64,000 bases of DNA from Zeugodacus cucurbitae (lineage: Eukaryota; Arthropoda; Insecta; Diptera; Tephritidae): the NCBI RefSeq assembly GCF_028554725.1, contig NC_071669.1, positions 28,200,001 to 28,264,000 on the forward strand. The letters are read 5' to 3'. The notes beneath the pieces are model-generated. The model had not been told where the DNA came from, did not search any database, and was given only the letters and a program-made list of their open reading frames with translations. Shown one piece after another: positions 50,311 through 61,510 of this stretch. The first letter of the stretch is position 1. Every line of letters starts with the position of its first letter. Both the position numbers and the translations under genes were made by a program.

Positions 50311-50540
50311 AAGGGGGAAGAGTTAAAGAACGAATATTAAATAAAGCAAGCTTTGCAATTTATTTCGTAAAAGAATGAAACAATTAATGAAATGGAAGCT
50401 CTGCAAATAAATGTTCGCAATAACATAAAATGCAAGGCCAGCCTAAAAAACTAGCACGGAAATAAGCCAGCGATCCAAGAAACACGGGAACCGAAGTGAT
50501 CAGCAGCGTCAGCTAAATCGCTCGTTTATATAGGGCTTGG
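50311..50540 (+). repeat. Polypurine tract and 3' LTR of the gypsy/errantivirus-like element
   Basis: AAGGGGGAAG (50311-50320) primes plus-strand synthesis in LTR elements. It directly precedes AGTTAAAGAACGAATATTAA, which matches the 5' LTR at 39345. Homology fades after about 50450 and the end is uncertain. Confidence 0.65.
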
Positions 50541-50734
50541 TTTAATATAATTAAATAGTCATAACTTAGTAGTAGTAACGAATAGTCTTAATTTAGCAGT
50601 AGTTATGAATGGTCAGTAGTAATGGTCATAAAAATAAATTGGAAGATTAAAAGCACCTATTTCGTATTTTATTTTTTTTTTTTTATTCTTTTAAATAATA
50701 ATAAAATTAACTTATATAATGCTTTTCGTTATTC

Positions 50735-50841
50735 AAATGGGCTTTATACCGAATATATAAATCGAATTGTGTGTTATCTTACAAACATAAATAAATAATA
50801 TACAATGTTCGCCACACTAGAACATAGCCCTTCCTTACTTG
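50735..50841 (+). mobile_element. GTCY-element 3'-end fragment
   Basis: GCTTTATACCGAATATATAA, AAATAAATAATATACAATG, a damaged hairpin and CCCTTCCTTACTTG ending at 50841 match the 3' end of the family. Confidence 0.7.
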
Positions 50842-51951
50842 TTATTACATGTTTTTAATATCGAATACTTCACTTTTTGATGTTTAAAAGAAGTATTTAG
50901 TAGTTTCATCCATAGAAATATAAATATTATATTGAAAATGTGGCCTCTTTTATTTCTTATGGATTCTTTGTAACCCTAATATTGTATTCATCACTCAATA
51001 TTATAATATTATTATTTACAAACGCTAAAAAATATTCGCTTTCATAGAGATTATACAATATGACTCATATTATACATGAGTAAGAAACGTCATTCGCTAT
51101 ATACCACATATGCGCACCCCTTGCACTTCAACATATAAATACATTTCATTTCAATAGAGCTGTTATTTGACTTTTACTTATCTTGCACAGTAGGGGCCCA
51201 CTCCTTTTGTTCCTCTAAGATCTATTGTAGGTTTTTAAAGGATCTCACACTTGCACATGAATATATGTATATCCATATGTATGTTGCAACAATATCATTG
51301 TCTCAAACTGCTTTGTCCTATTTTTACGGCTATAATTGCTTTTTGTTTGGCGTTACCTAAAGTAGAAGAGAACGCTGTACGACAACATGTAATATTTCGA
51401 CGAGATACTTATTTGTATGTTTAACAAAATTAAGTTGCCAAAGGAAACAATGTATTACATTCGACGTCACCCAGTTTTCCAAAAAATTGTCAAAAATCAG
51501 AGAATAAATAAGTGCAAGTAGGTACATACATACCTATGTATTTACGTATGCATTCATGTATGTAATATTAGTATTTACACATATGCAATAAATATGTACA
51601 TACAAAATTAAGACATTTTTAGTCGAGGAAGTTTTCGTAAATTTTATAAAGATCGGTTGAATAGTTCTCAAGAAATATTGACAACCGACTTTACAGATTT
51701 GTATGACAATAAAAAAACTGATGGTGTAACTTCTTCAAACTGTTTCTCCAGCACTATTACTCGAATGGATTTGATTTTTATTTTTTGAAGACGTATAATC
51801 CTTATAACCTTTTAATATGAATTTAGGATGAATAAAGAAAGCATGTACACAGATCACAAATTAAGCTACAAAATTCTGGATTATAACATTTTACAATTGA
51901 TGCACTGTATATGGAGTCCACACGTACTTCATGAATCACCATTGTTATTCT
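50842..51951. other. Intergenic sequence, nothing recognised
   Basis: AT-rich with short microsatellites near 51520-51600. No gene could be supported. Confidence 0.4.
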
Positions 51952-53858
51952 TTTGACTGGCGTAGACACCGCTTACACGGTTATAACCGAGTCCCCAACA
52001 GAGCTGGAGCACTTTTATCCATTCGAACAACATGATCTAGCCAGCGTGGCCGCTGTCTTTTTATTCGCTGGACAATGTCAATGTCGTCGAATAACACATA
52101 CAGATCATCATTCCATCGTCTGCGGTATTCGCCGTTGCCAATGTTTAAGAGCCCGTAAATCTTCCGCAAAACCTTTCTCTAGAAAACTCCTAGTGCCGTC
52201 TCATCGGATGTTGCCATCGTCCACGCTTCTGCAGCATAAAGTAGGACGGGAATGATGAAGTACTTGTAGAGTTTGATTTTGGTTCGTCGAGAGATGACTT
52301 TACTTTTCAATTGCCTACTCAGTCCATAAGTGCTCTTGTTGGCAAGAGTGATTCTGTCGGTGTTGATGTTTGCCTAGGTATTCGAAATTATCTACAACTT
52401 CATGTGCTGAACACATAGAAGACGACATCAGCGACATCTGTCAAATATTAAAATACACGCGTTCTTATGGGCACAGATTTTTGACAACAGCACGACTACG
52501 CGACAACAATAATTTAAAATAGCTTTGATATATCATTTATTATAACAATCGATTATTTAAAACACATAAATCGACATATTTTTACATTTTTTGCGTAAAT
52601 AATTCCACTTTAAACTAAATATGTAAATTTTATTGAAGTGAAAGATGTTAGTACGGCAACAATGAAATTGCTGTTTGATGTGTCGCTGCCGTCTTCAAAA
52701 TGTTCAAGACGCTGGCTTCGAAGCGATATTTGTGGTCAGCCGTCGCTATGTCGTGTCGTGTCGTCGTCTTTGTGTTCAGCACTTCAAAGTTATGACTGTC
52801 AACGTGACGTGGGAGCCAAGAGGTGAATGCGCTGACTGTTTGTTTGATGACAGGAGATATTTCGTATTGTCCTCGTTCACCACCAGACCCATACGTTTCG
52901 CTTCGTTATCCAGTGTGGAAAAAGCAAAACTAACGGCGCGGGGGTTGTTTCCAATGGCTTAGAGGCAACTCTTTTTCGTGCTGTCGAAAACAGCTTTAAA
53001 ATCGACAAAGAGATGGTGTGTGTCGAACCTCTTTTCACGGGTCTTTGGCGCAGATTGTGGGGTCTCCCTTTTTGTGAATTGGGCAGAGTACATTGAATAG
53101 CTCAGCCGGCAATCCATCTTCAAGCGGGTAAATACTCCATCGTCGTCGATTGGGGAATCGGGTTCGCCATCTCCTGGTATTGTACTTTTACTGCCATTCA
53201 GCAGGCTGGAGAAGTGTTCCCTCCACAAACTCAGTACACTCTGCTCATCAATAACTAGATCTTTTCGTAGAATTTTCGAACATTACCCCTGTCGGCCAGA
53301 TTGTCAAGCTCTTCAAACTCACGACGCATTTCGGCCTCTTTCTTTTTTTGTCTGTAAATGCTTCTCGCTTCCCTGTTCAGCTCCCGGTATCTGTCCCATC
53401 CCGCACGTGTTGCGGTCGATCGTGAAGTAGGCAGTCTGTTTTCTCTCCACTGCGAGACGACACTCCTCATCATATCAGCCATTTCGATGTCGAAACTTCC
53501 TTGTGTTTGTTGACGTGTGCGCTTTGCTACACAGAGGCGTGTGCGTATCTTAGCTGCTACAAGATAGTGGTCCGAGTCGATGTTAGGGTCACGGAGGGTA
53601 CGCACATCAAAAACACTGGACACATGTCGTCCATCTATCACAACATGATCGATCTGGTTGCGCGTGATTCGATCGGGGGACAGCCATCCATCATAGGTGC
53701 TTTCTAGACGCTCATAGAAAGAATCTTTGGTCACATCGTCCTTCTCTTCCGTCGGGGCGTGGGCACAAATAAGCGATATGTTGAAGAACCTCGCAAAAGA
53801 ATCGTTACTCTCCTCAGCAACTTTCCTCACTTACGTGACCTTCTACATATGTCTCCAT
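51952..53858 (-). pseudogene. RTE LINE copy, deletion-ridden, interrupted by a MITE
   Basis: On the - strand it runs from 5' UTR remnants (near 53850, the complement of TTTCCTCACTTACGTGACC) through endonuclease pieces (FFNISLICAHAPTEEKDD, SDHYLVAAKIRTR) and shortened RT pieces (HHLFVDFKAVFDS) to the C-terminal WLDHVVRMD and the 3' end TAAGCGGTGTCTACGCC at about 51960. Several internal segments are missing, including most of the RT core. A 379-bp element splits it at 52404-52782. Confidence 0.8.
52404..52782. mobile_element. MITE with 24-bp inverted termini, 379 bp
   Basis: The left terminus is GTGCTGAACACATAGAAGAC and the right terminus is its inverted partner GTCTTTGTGTTCAGCAC. The RTE sequence CTACAACTTCAAAGTTATGAC is split by it, and TTCA occurs at both edges as a likely target duplication. 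There is no coding sequence; CGACA motifs are repeated at both ends. Superfamily not recognised. Confidence 0.75.
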
Positions 53859-54220
53859 CCATCATTGCATACCGAAAAAATTATGGTTTGGTCCGGTTTA
53901 TGGGCCAGCGGCGTCACTTCTCTCGTGATGATCAAGACGGCATGTTACTGTGAATGGGAATCGCTACCGCTCAATAATGACCGAATATTTTTGTTGCAAC
54001 AGGACGGCGTCACAAGCCGCACAGCGAATGTCACAACCGATTTATTGAAAACCAAATTTGGTAGTGCGATTTGACGTCGTTAGACTATTTCCTGTGGGAC
54101 TACGTCAAGTCTACGGTCTATGCCAACAAGACAGCGACGATTGATGAAGTTCTTACAAATATCGAACTTGTTTCTACTTGAAAACCGTCGAAAATTGCAG
54201 ACTTATAAATATTTTAACCG
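53859..54220 (+). pseudogene. Tc1/mariner-like (IS630 superfamily) transposase remnant
   Basis: Pieces in two or three frames read VWSGLWASGV, LLQQDGVTSRTANVTTDLLK and DYFLWDYVKSTVYANK, the order seen in DDE transposases of this superfamily (the QDG Asp, then the region after the third acidic residue). The N-terminal half is absent and there are frameshifts. It abuts the 5' end of the RTE copy. Confidence 0.7.
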
Positions 54221-54538
54221 CGAAGAATCTCATTTAGGACAATGAATGAAAATCTTCAGAAGCCTACTCCTCTTCTTTTATTATGTAATCATTCTGAATT
54301 CTGGCGAACTTTATTTAATTTCTAAAGTTTTGTTAATAGCACACTAGCAATTATTGAAACGCTTAGAATAATTAAAAATTTTGTTTTGACAAGTAAGAAA
54401 AGGTGAAACGAATATTTTATATTTACCTACTAGCTGAATCGGCGGCGAATTTTTTACGCCTTAGAGGCAATAAATAAGCAAATTTTTTTTATTTTATTGA
54501 CTCTACTAAGTCTACTTTTTTATTAGGATAATATAAAA
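54221..54538. other. Short spacer, nothing recognised
   Basis: AT-rich DNA between the transposase remnant and the next GTCY element. Confidence 0.4.
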
Positions 54539-55925
54539 CAAGTAAGGAAGGGCTAGCTTCGGGTGTAACCGAACATTTTATACTCTCGCAATTTATTTAT
54601 TTAATTTTATTAATATAACACACAATTTGACTTAGGGGAAGTTATGACCCGATTTCACTCATTGCACGGATACATATTATTAGAAAAATATTCCCTCTAT
54701 ATTTCTTCAAAATATCTGAGAGACTCACCAACCTGGAATACTTATAGTCCGATTTTGGCGATTTTTAGAAGGGCGATGCCACTCTATAAATGTAGTATTT
54801 GTGCAAAGCTCTTTTCCGATATCTTCACTAGTGTTTACTTTATATATTGTAAAGTAAAAGATTCAGATCACCTTCAAAGTTCTGGTATATAGGAAGGAGG
54901 CGTGGTTGTAAACCAATTTGGCCTATTTTCACAACATAGCATTGGGATGCGAGGATAATATTACAAACCGAATTTCATTGAAATTGGTCGAGTAGTTTCG
55001 GAGATATGGTTTTTGATCCTTAAGTGGGCGGAATCACGCCCAATTAAAATTATGTATACAATTTTGAGTGCAGCTCATCTGAACCTTCTTTGTAATGAAA
55101 TTTAAGGTTGCTGTTGGTTTTCAACGTAACTTTTGTTTTGGTGGTGGGCGTGGTTATAATCTGATTTTCTCCATGGACTATATAAGGATATGCCTGAAAA
55201 AAACGACCCCTGAGAGTTTCGTTGATTTGGCCTCTACAAGTCCCTCATCATTCCCGTCCTACTTTATGGTGCAAAAGCGTGGACGGTGTCAACATCCGAT
55301 GAGACGGCACTAGGAGTTTTCGAGAGAAAGGTTTTGCGGAAGATTTACGGTCCCTTAAACATTGGCAACGGCGAATACCGCAGAAGATGGAATGATGAGC
55401 TGTATGTGTTGTTCGACGACATAGACATAGTCCAGCGAATAAAAAGACAGCGGCTACGCTGGCTGGGTCATGTTGTTCGAATGGATGAAAGTGCCCCAGC
55501 TCTGAAAGTTTTCGATGCAGTACCCGCTGGTGGAAGCCGAGGAAGAGGGAGACCTCCACTCCGGTGGAAGGACCAGGTGGAGAAGGACCTGTCTTCACTT
55601 GGTATTACCAATTGGCGCCAAACCGCCAAAAGGAGAGATGCGTGGCGCACTGTTGTGGACTCGGCTATAACCGCGTAAGCGGTTTCTACGCCAGTTAAGA
55701 AGAAGAAGAAGAAGTTTACGAGATATATACAAAAAATTAGTAAGGGACGGAGTCACGCCCACTTTCCCAAAAAAATTACATCAAAATATGCCCCTTCCTA
55801 AAATAATCCTTTGTGCCAAATTTCACTTTCAAAGCTTAATTTATGGCTTATTTATAGCTCTTTATATGTTTTCGGTTATCGCCATTTTGTGGGCGTGGTA
55901 GTGGTCCAAAATAGCACATGTTGCC
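54539..55925 (-). mobile_element. GTCY-repeat element (DINE-1/HINE-like) split by an RTE fragment
   Basis: On the + strand it starts CAAGTAAGGAAGGGCTAGC with hairpin TTCGGGTGTAACCGAA and TTTATACTCTCGCAA. The core runs to about 55211 (GAGAGTTTCGTTGATTTGG) and resumes at 55714 (TTTACGAGATATATAC), continuing to about 55925. Compared with the copy at 5539-6425, these two halves are contiguous in the family. The distal 5' end is missing. Confidence 0.75.
55212..55713 (+). mobile_element. 5'-truncated RTE LINE with (AAG)n tail
   Basis: The C-terminal 150 codons of the RTE protein are open (SLIIPVLLYGAK.., RWLGHVVRMDES, GRGRPPLRWKDQVEKD) to the stop at 55676. The 3' UTR GCGGTTTCTACGCCAG and a tail of AAG repeats (55699-55713) follow. 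It is a clean 5'-truncated insertion within a GTCY element. Confidence 0.85.
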
Positions 55926-57239
55926 AAGACGTATTATGTATTATAATTGAACGGTGTTATCGGGCAAAAAATATAGCATATGAAAGCACATGTACATTTT
56001 TTTTTAATTGATTTTCCCGCTTAGTTGGTTCATAATATATGTATGTCATCAAAAATCATTTTCCTTTTAAATTTTCCCGGTTAATTTTACCAAATAATAT
56101 TGTTGAAAAAACTAATCTTCTAATCAACACTGTATAATTTTTTATTAATAAATTTAAATAACAAATATATATACATATGTACATAAATAGATTCATAGAC
56201 TTCACCTATGTAAGTATGTATAACAAATTGTTATTGAATTTTTTCCTATAATGGTAAAAAAAATTCAAATATTTGAAAAACTTTCTAGTCCACATATGTA
56301 TGTATGCAGTTTCCTTTAAGGGGTTAGGTGGGTTTAAGTGGTTTAAAAAATGAGTATATTTACAATTTTTTTTAATGTATACAACATATATTTCATTCAG
56401 CAGATACATATTTGAACAGTATTTTGTGCAATTTATATATATAAATTCCGAAACGGTTTGCCGTTGGTACCTCATCTTCCATAAAGTGTCCAAAAAAAGG
56501 TTCTTGCCGTGGACATCATAGCTTATTATTGGTTCATCCAAATCAACAAACCAAAAATATTTATTGTTGTTGAACGAAGGAAAAAAGAAAAGATTAAAAA
56601 TTTAATTTTGGATAGATTTTGAACTAAAAAACGAACTTTTGTGGTCAAATTTTCGCCATATATTGACTCAAAAAAAAATTGAATAATGATGTGTGGAAAT
56701 TTTTCAACAAAATCGCTTCATAAATTTTCAAGAAATCGTGTCCACTGACCTCAAAATTCGAGTTTTGAGATAAACCCGCTTAATGTTTACCATTTTTGAA
56801 ATTTTAACCATATCGATTTCATAATTTTGGATAATATTTTAATATTGTACTATTTAATAAGACAAACAATTTTCAAATTTTGATTCCCACGTAATCGCTT
56901 AATTCACCAAATGGTCCAAATAAGCGTGATTGCTGTAATTGAACAAACTGTCCATTTAAACGGGATTCTTTTAATTGAACAACATTGTAATTAATCGAAA
57001 AGTACTGTATATAAAAATAAATAAATATATAGAGGACTTTTCAATTGTTTTCAAATTATTTCTTAATAATTATTTCTCTATTTACTTACATGTGGCATCA
57101 CTAGTTCAGTCTGACTAATGTGAAGAAACGCTCGTTCAATTACCATAGTAGCCACGGTAACAAATGTGCTTGTTATTTTATCAATACGCAAAAGGTCAAG
57201 AAGCAAGATAAGTTGCTAAAAAATCTGAAAATTTGTAAC
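55926..57239. other. Intergenic sequence with one dispersed repeat
   Basis: Mostly AT-rich DNA. The segment 56690-56860 (AATCGCTTCATAAATTTTC onward) is repeated at 62020-62165. The region includes the presumed promoter and 5' UTR of the gene at 57240, where nothing specific can be read. Confidence 0.5.
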
Positions 57240-58035
57240 ATGAGTAAGTTAGAAGATCTTTTAGCAAAGAAAAAAGCGGTGGTTCCTGTACTCGATCTAA
57301 GTAAGAATATCGTTCAGACAAAGGAAGAGTTTAAGCGTCTAATGGAAAAAGTGCCCGATTATAAAATGCGCCCAATCAAAGTACGTGCAGACGAAATAAA
57401 GATTAAGGAGAGAGATTTCTCATTTAAGATTTCAAAGAAAGAGGTGCGAAAACTATTAAAGCATAACGGCGAGCGGGAACCGATTTATATATACGGAGAT
57501 CCTATACCGTCAGAAATGAAGGACGTACCTATAATGGACTTATGCTCAGTTCCAATTGATTGGAAGATGCTTACCACGTTACGGCCAAAGTCTAAGCAAG
57601 AGGAAGAGTACTTTAGTCGAATGACTGAGATGGCCAAGATGCAATTGAAGACCGAAATGCGCGACCGTAGGGAGTTCATGCTTAATAATTGCATAAAAAA
57701 GAATAAAAATAAGTCTGGGATTGTAGAAACTAAGTTGGCTGTGTGTGTTGAATGCGGGCAAGAAATGTGCTGTGGTATGTCAATATAGTCATTTATTAAT
57801 TATTGATACAATGTGATTATGTATGGAATATAATAATTATCTTCCAGGAAAATCCTGCATGGATTTCAATTATGATCTATATGTACGTATAGAACCAAAA
57901 ATTCCAAAGCCCAAACAGCCCGTAAATAACATAAACAAAGGAAAAATATCGGGACGGAAGCCTTTCACCAAGAATGGAATAAAGAACAAATCAAACAAGA
58001 AAAAATCGGCCACTTCTGCTATGCCAATGGCTTAA
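57240..58035 (+). CDS. Uncharacterised 240-aa protein with C-terminal cysteine cluster (2 exons)
   Basis: Exon 1 is 57240-57774 and exon 2 is 57848-58035, joined by a 73-bp GT-AG intron (TGTG/GTATGT ... CTTCCAG/GA) in phase 1. The chosen ATG starts MSKLEDLL; the frame is open further upstream but has no better ATG after the last stop than a non-ATG at 57120. The protein is highly charged (KMRPIKVRADEIKIKERD), has a conserved-looking middle (EPIYIYGDPIPSE, VPIDWKMLTTLRPKSKQEEEYF), then CVECGQEMCCGKSC, a possible zinc-binding cluster that spans the intron, and a basic Lys/Pro-rich tail. AATAAA lies at 58048. It has no signal peptide or membrane segment, so it is probably intracellular. I do not recognise the family and assign no function. 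Intron-spanning frame continuity and codon pattern argue that it is real. Confidence 0.85.
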
Positions 58036-58047
58036 TACTTTTCATTA

Positions 58048-58053
58048 AATAAA
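58048..58053 (+). promoter_or_regulatory. Polyadenylation signal of the 240-aa protein gene
   Basis: AATAAA 13 bases after the stop codon. Confidence 0.6.
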
Positions 58054-58174
58054 TGAAACAAACTGTATTCTAAAATCTAAAACATTACAAAAAAACATTT
58101 ACGAGTAAACCAATTTTATATTCCATTTGATTTGAAACAATGCCATAAAGGTGTATGGTGCTCATCTAAAACAG

Positions 58175-58510
58175 TAGTAACTATTCAAAGCCCTAGATAT
58201 CGTATATGAGGTCCCCAATGCCTATTGCGTTCGTTGATTACCGACCAATCATTTGATAGCGGAAATGTGTGAAATCGATTCACTAATTACACCAGGTCGC
58301 ATATACTATATATATTTTTCGTTATTCTACTGAACTTTATGGAGAATATCTGGCGAATTTGTGAGTTATCTTAACGCAATTAAGAGGGCATCTGTTGCTA
58401 ATAATATTGTTTCCTGGTACAAATAATTGATAATTACTTCCACAAGCCTTATTATATACTTAAATAAAGGTTTTGAAACTTCCGCTCGACTTTATACTGA
58501 ATATATCGAT
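58175..58510 (+). mobile_element. Diverged GTCY-element core fragment
   Basis: TCAAAGCCCTAGATATCGTA, GAAATGTGTGAAATCG and TGAACTTTATGGAGAATAT follow the order of the family's 3' half. Both termini are missing. Confidence 0.45.
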
Positions 58511-58546
58511 ATTGATCGTTAGATATTTTAGTTAAAAAACTAAACC

Positions 58547-59435
58547 AGTTCGATGTCTATCCCACCCCGAACGTGTTGTGGTCGATCGCAACGTTGCGAG
58601 GTAGGCAGTCTGTTTTCTCTCCACTGCGGAACGACAATTCTCATCGTACCAACTGACTTTTTGTCGTTGCCAAAAACCAATTGTTTCGGCTGCAGCTGTA
58701 TGCAATGAGTTTGAGATGCCGTTCCACAGCTCCCTTATATCGAGATGCTGATGAGTGCTCTCAGAGAGCAGGAATGGAAGTCGAGTAGAAAATCGATCGG
58801 CTGTCAGTTGTGATTGCAGCTTTTCCTTCGAATCTTCCTTGTGTTTCTTGCCGGGCGTTCTTTGCTGCACAGAGGCTAGTGCGTATCTTTGCTGCTACTA
58901 GATAATGGTCCGAGTCAATATTTGGTCCTCGGAGCGTGCGCACATCTAAAACACAGGAGATATGTCTTCCGTCTATCACAACGTGATCGATTTGATTGCG
59001 CGTGTTTCGATCAGGGGACAGCCACGTTCCTTGATGAATTTTCATGTGTTGGAATCTGGTACTACAGACAACCATATTTCGGACCCCAGCGAAGTCGATC
59101 AGCCTCAGACCGTTTGGCGATGTTTCGTCATGGAGGCTGAATTTTCCGACAGTTGTGCCAAAGACACCTTCTTTACCCACCCTGGCGTTAAAATCGCCAA
59201 GCACGATTTTGACATCGTGACAGGGGCAGCGCTCATAGGTGCGTTCTAGGCGCTCATAGAAAGTATATTTGGTCACATCGTCCTTCTCTTCCGTTGGGGC
59301 GTGGGAACAAATCAGCGATATGTTGAAGAACCTCACTTTGATGCGAATTGTGGCAAGACGTTCATCCACCGGGGTGAATGCCAGGACTCTGCGACCGAGT
59401 CTCTCTGCCACCGCGAATCCAACACCAAATTTTTT
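58547..59435 (-). pseudogene. RTE LINE fragment (endonuclease and linker)
   Basis: The frame on the - strand covers FGVGFAVAERLGRR, GDFNARVGKEGVFG and SDHYLVAAKIRTS, then, after a frameshift near 58800, the linker (ISNSLHTAAAETIGF, SWYDENCRSAVERKQ). Endonuclease motifs are mostly kept; RT and 5' end are absent. Both ends are truncated. Confidence 0.85.
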
Positions 59436-59436
59436 T

Positions 59437-59593
59437 AATAATAAACCCAAACGATTACCCTCCTCCCGCTCAACCGACGCGTGGGGCGCAGTCCGCATAC
59501 GAGCGAAATTTGCCGAGTCTAGAAAGGCAAGAGATTTTTAAGCGTCCGGTTCTCAAACTGCTCAGCAACAGAAAGAAACATTTCGACAGCTGA
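59437..59593 (+). other. Exon-like open frame of unknown origin
   Basis: The frame encodes about 50 residues (NPNDYPPPAQPTRG, then YERNLPSLERQEIF, ending NRKKHFDS stop) with GC content and composition unlike the flanks. It starts exactly where the RTE fragment ends. It could be the last exon of a gene cut by the RTE, a retrocopy piece or chance. No acceptor site is visible just upstream. Confidence 0.3.
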
Positions 59594-60330
59594 GATTTAA
59601 AAATTTATAAAAACAAAAAGTTAAAAATTTCTGAATATTACCTATTAATACCTAAGACAGACATATGGTTTCCATACTATAATAGGTACTACAATAAAAG
59701 CTCTAGAAACCATGAACCAGCATAGTGACACACATGTATTGTACTATAAATAAATAAATTCAAGCAAAATGTAATTATGAATAACAGGCAGGAAAATTGA
59801 TTATAACTTCAAGCAATCTTAAAATATTATTATCCAATATAATTATTACATATTACAAATTATTACATACATATTACATATTTTTCACAGTTTTTTTGAT
59901 GCTAAATATTGAGTCAGATGGATCAAATGTGCTGCAATGAGAATTAAAATCCTGACATATTCGGCGGAATGGTTCGTTTAACTTAAAATTTATTCTAGAA
60001 GGTTTGTTTCGTCGAAAAAAGACCTTTTTTCATGAATTTTTTTAGAAAAAATTATTGCTGTAGGTTTATTTTACTGGAGGTATCGTTATTCAACCTGCTG
60101 TAACTTCGTTAGTTTTTCTCCGAATCACCTAAAAGTTGTAACACAATATTCTTTAGATGTTGATGGTTCAGAAAAAACAAAAAAAAATGGAAAAGAAGTT
60201 GTCAAACCTTACCCACACCCCAACCCCCCCCCCCCCCCCCCTTAAAAGATAGGTTGAAAAGCTTAGTTAAGGGCAGATAGATATATTTTGCACAATTTTT
60301 AAGAAAGCTTAAGGGAATCATATCAGGGCC
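59594..60330. other. Intergenic sequence with a C homopolymer
   Basis: AT-rich DNA with an 18-base C run at 60224-60241. No gene seen. Confidence 0.45.
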
Positions 60331-61235
60331 ATATTTAAACGAATTTTTTCAACGTAACTAAATAATTTAAGCCATCTGTTTCAGAAATAATTGGTGTATT
60401 AATTACAGTACTCGGACATAACACTTGATGATATGGCACATTCATAGGGGAGTTTGAACAGTAATTGGATTTGAAGAATTCTACAAACATATTAGAAATA
60501 ATGTAATTGTCACATGACATTGTTGATTTATATTTCATCGCGGATGGAAAATTAGATATCATACGTTTGGAGTTAACGAAACCAGAGAACAATTTCGGAT
60601 TACGAATAATATTATTTTTTACTTTGATTATGTAGTTTTTATAACATTTTTTTTAAGTTCCGCAAACTGTCGACGCAATTTAGAATATTTTAAAGAGTCA
60701 ACAAGAGCTTCAGTTTTTTTATAAAGTTTAAAAGCTCGAGCTTTTTTATTTTTTAATTTACATAGCTCATTCGAATACCTAAAATTTGAACTTTTTCTTT
60801 TCGTAATAAAACATTTCGGAACAAATCTTTCAAAAATATTTAAAATTCTTTCATTAAAATGTGATATATTTAATTCAATATTACCACTGTAATCAGGCCA
60901 AGTCAATTTAGAAAGTTCACAATTAATCTTCTTGAAGTTAGCTTTCGCAAAGTTGAACCGAGAACAAAGGTCCTGTTTATTGTAAACACGTAATTCGTCC
61001 ATGATTTCGATATTAATTTCCAAGGCAGACCGGACCACAGAAACTGTTGAAGTATTATCAACATAGACCAAATCTAAGAATTTACCATACTTGTTCGGAA
61101 TTAAGTTAATTTGGTTAAGACCCATCTCAGACATTTCTTCCAAAAACTCAGTGCAAACAGGGGTAATGCAATCGACAACAGATTTCCAAGATACACACGG
61201 TAAATTGAAATCGCCATTTATTTATTAAAGAAGCA
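60330..61235 (-). pseudogene. CR1/jockey-like LINE fragment (endonuclease end and pre-RT linker)
   Basis: On the - strand it reads GDFNLPCVSW (about 61215) and LDLVYVDN, then a basic linker (YSNELCKLKNKKARAFKLYKK, KYSKLRRQFAELKK), then NPKLFSGFVNSKR and MFVEFFKSNY, the typical endonuclease-to-RT spacer of CR1/jockey-type LINEs. Frames change near 60628. The RT core and 5' part are missing. Confidence 0.75.
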
Positions 61236-61510
61236 TGCTGCATATATACAGATAAGTCCGATTGAGGCGGTATTTAAGATAAAGTTAAGTAAATAGAACA
61301 TTTACTAATACAAATTAATGTCCGCATGAGGAACTTCTACTTCTTCAGATGGAATAGAAGAATGCACAGCAAATAGCATCTTTCATTTTTAAAGTTAAAT
61401 TTTCTGTCATCAATATCGTTCGTTTTTAATTTCGACGAGATGTAAAACTTTATATCTTCGATTGTAGTATCCGAAGCAAGTCTCGAAACGAAAATTGATT
61501 GATTGATTTG

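Larger units (their letters stand above)
39345..50540 (+). mobile_element. Decayed gypsy/errantivirus-like LTR retrotransposon, split by nested insertions
   Basis: The order is: LTR, gag remnants (39926-41340), integrase remnants (about 41440-42018), env remnant (about 42150-43126), a large insertion (43127-50275), then the end of the element with polypurine tract AAGGGGGAAG (50311-50320) and 3' LTR (50321 on). Protease, reverse transcriptase and RNase H are absent; gag runs nearly straight into integrase, so a large internal deletion preceded or accompanied decay. The two LTRs diverge after about 130 bases, so this is an old copy, or two related elements contributed the ends. Confidence 0.75.
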
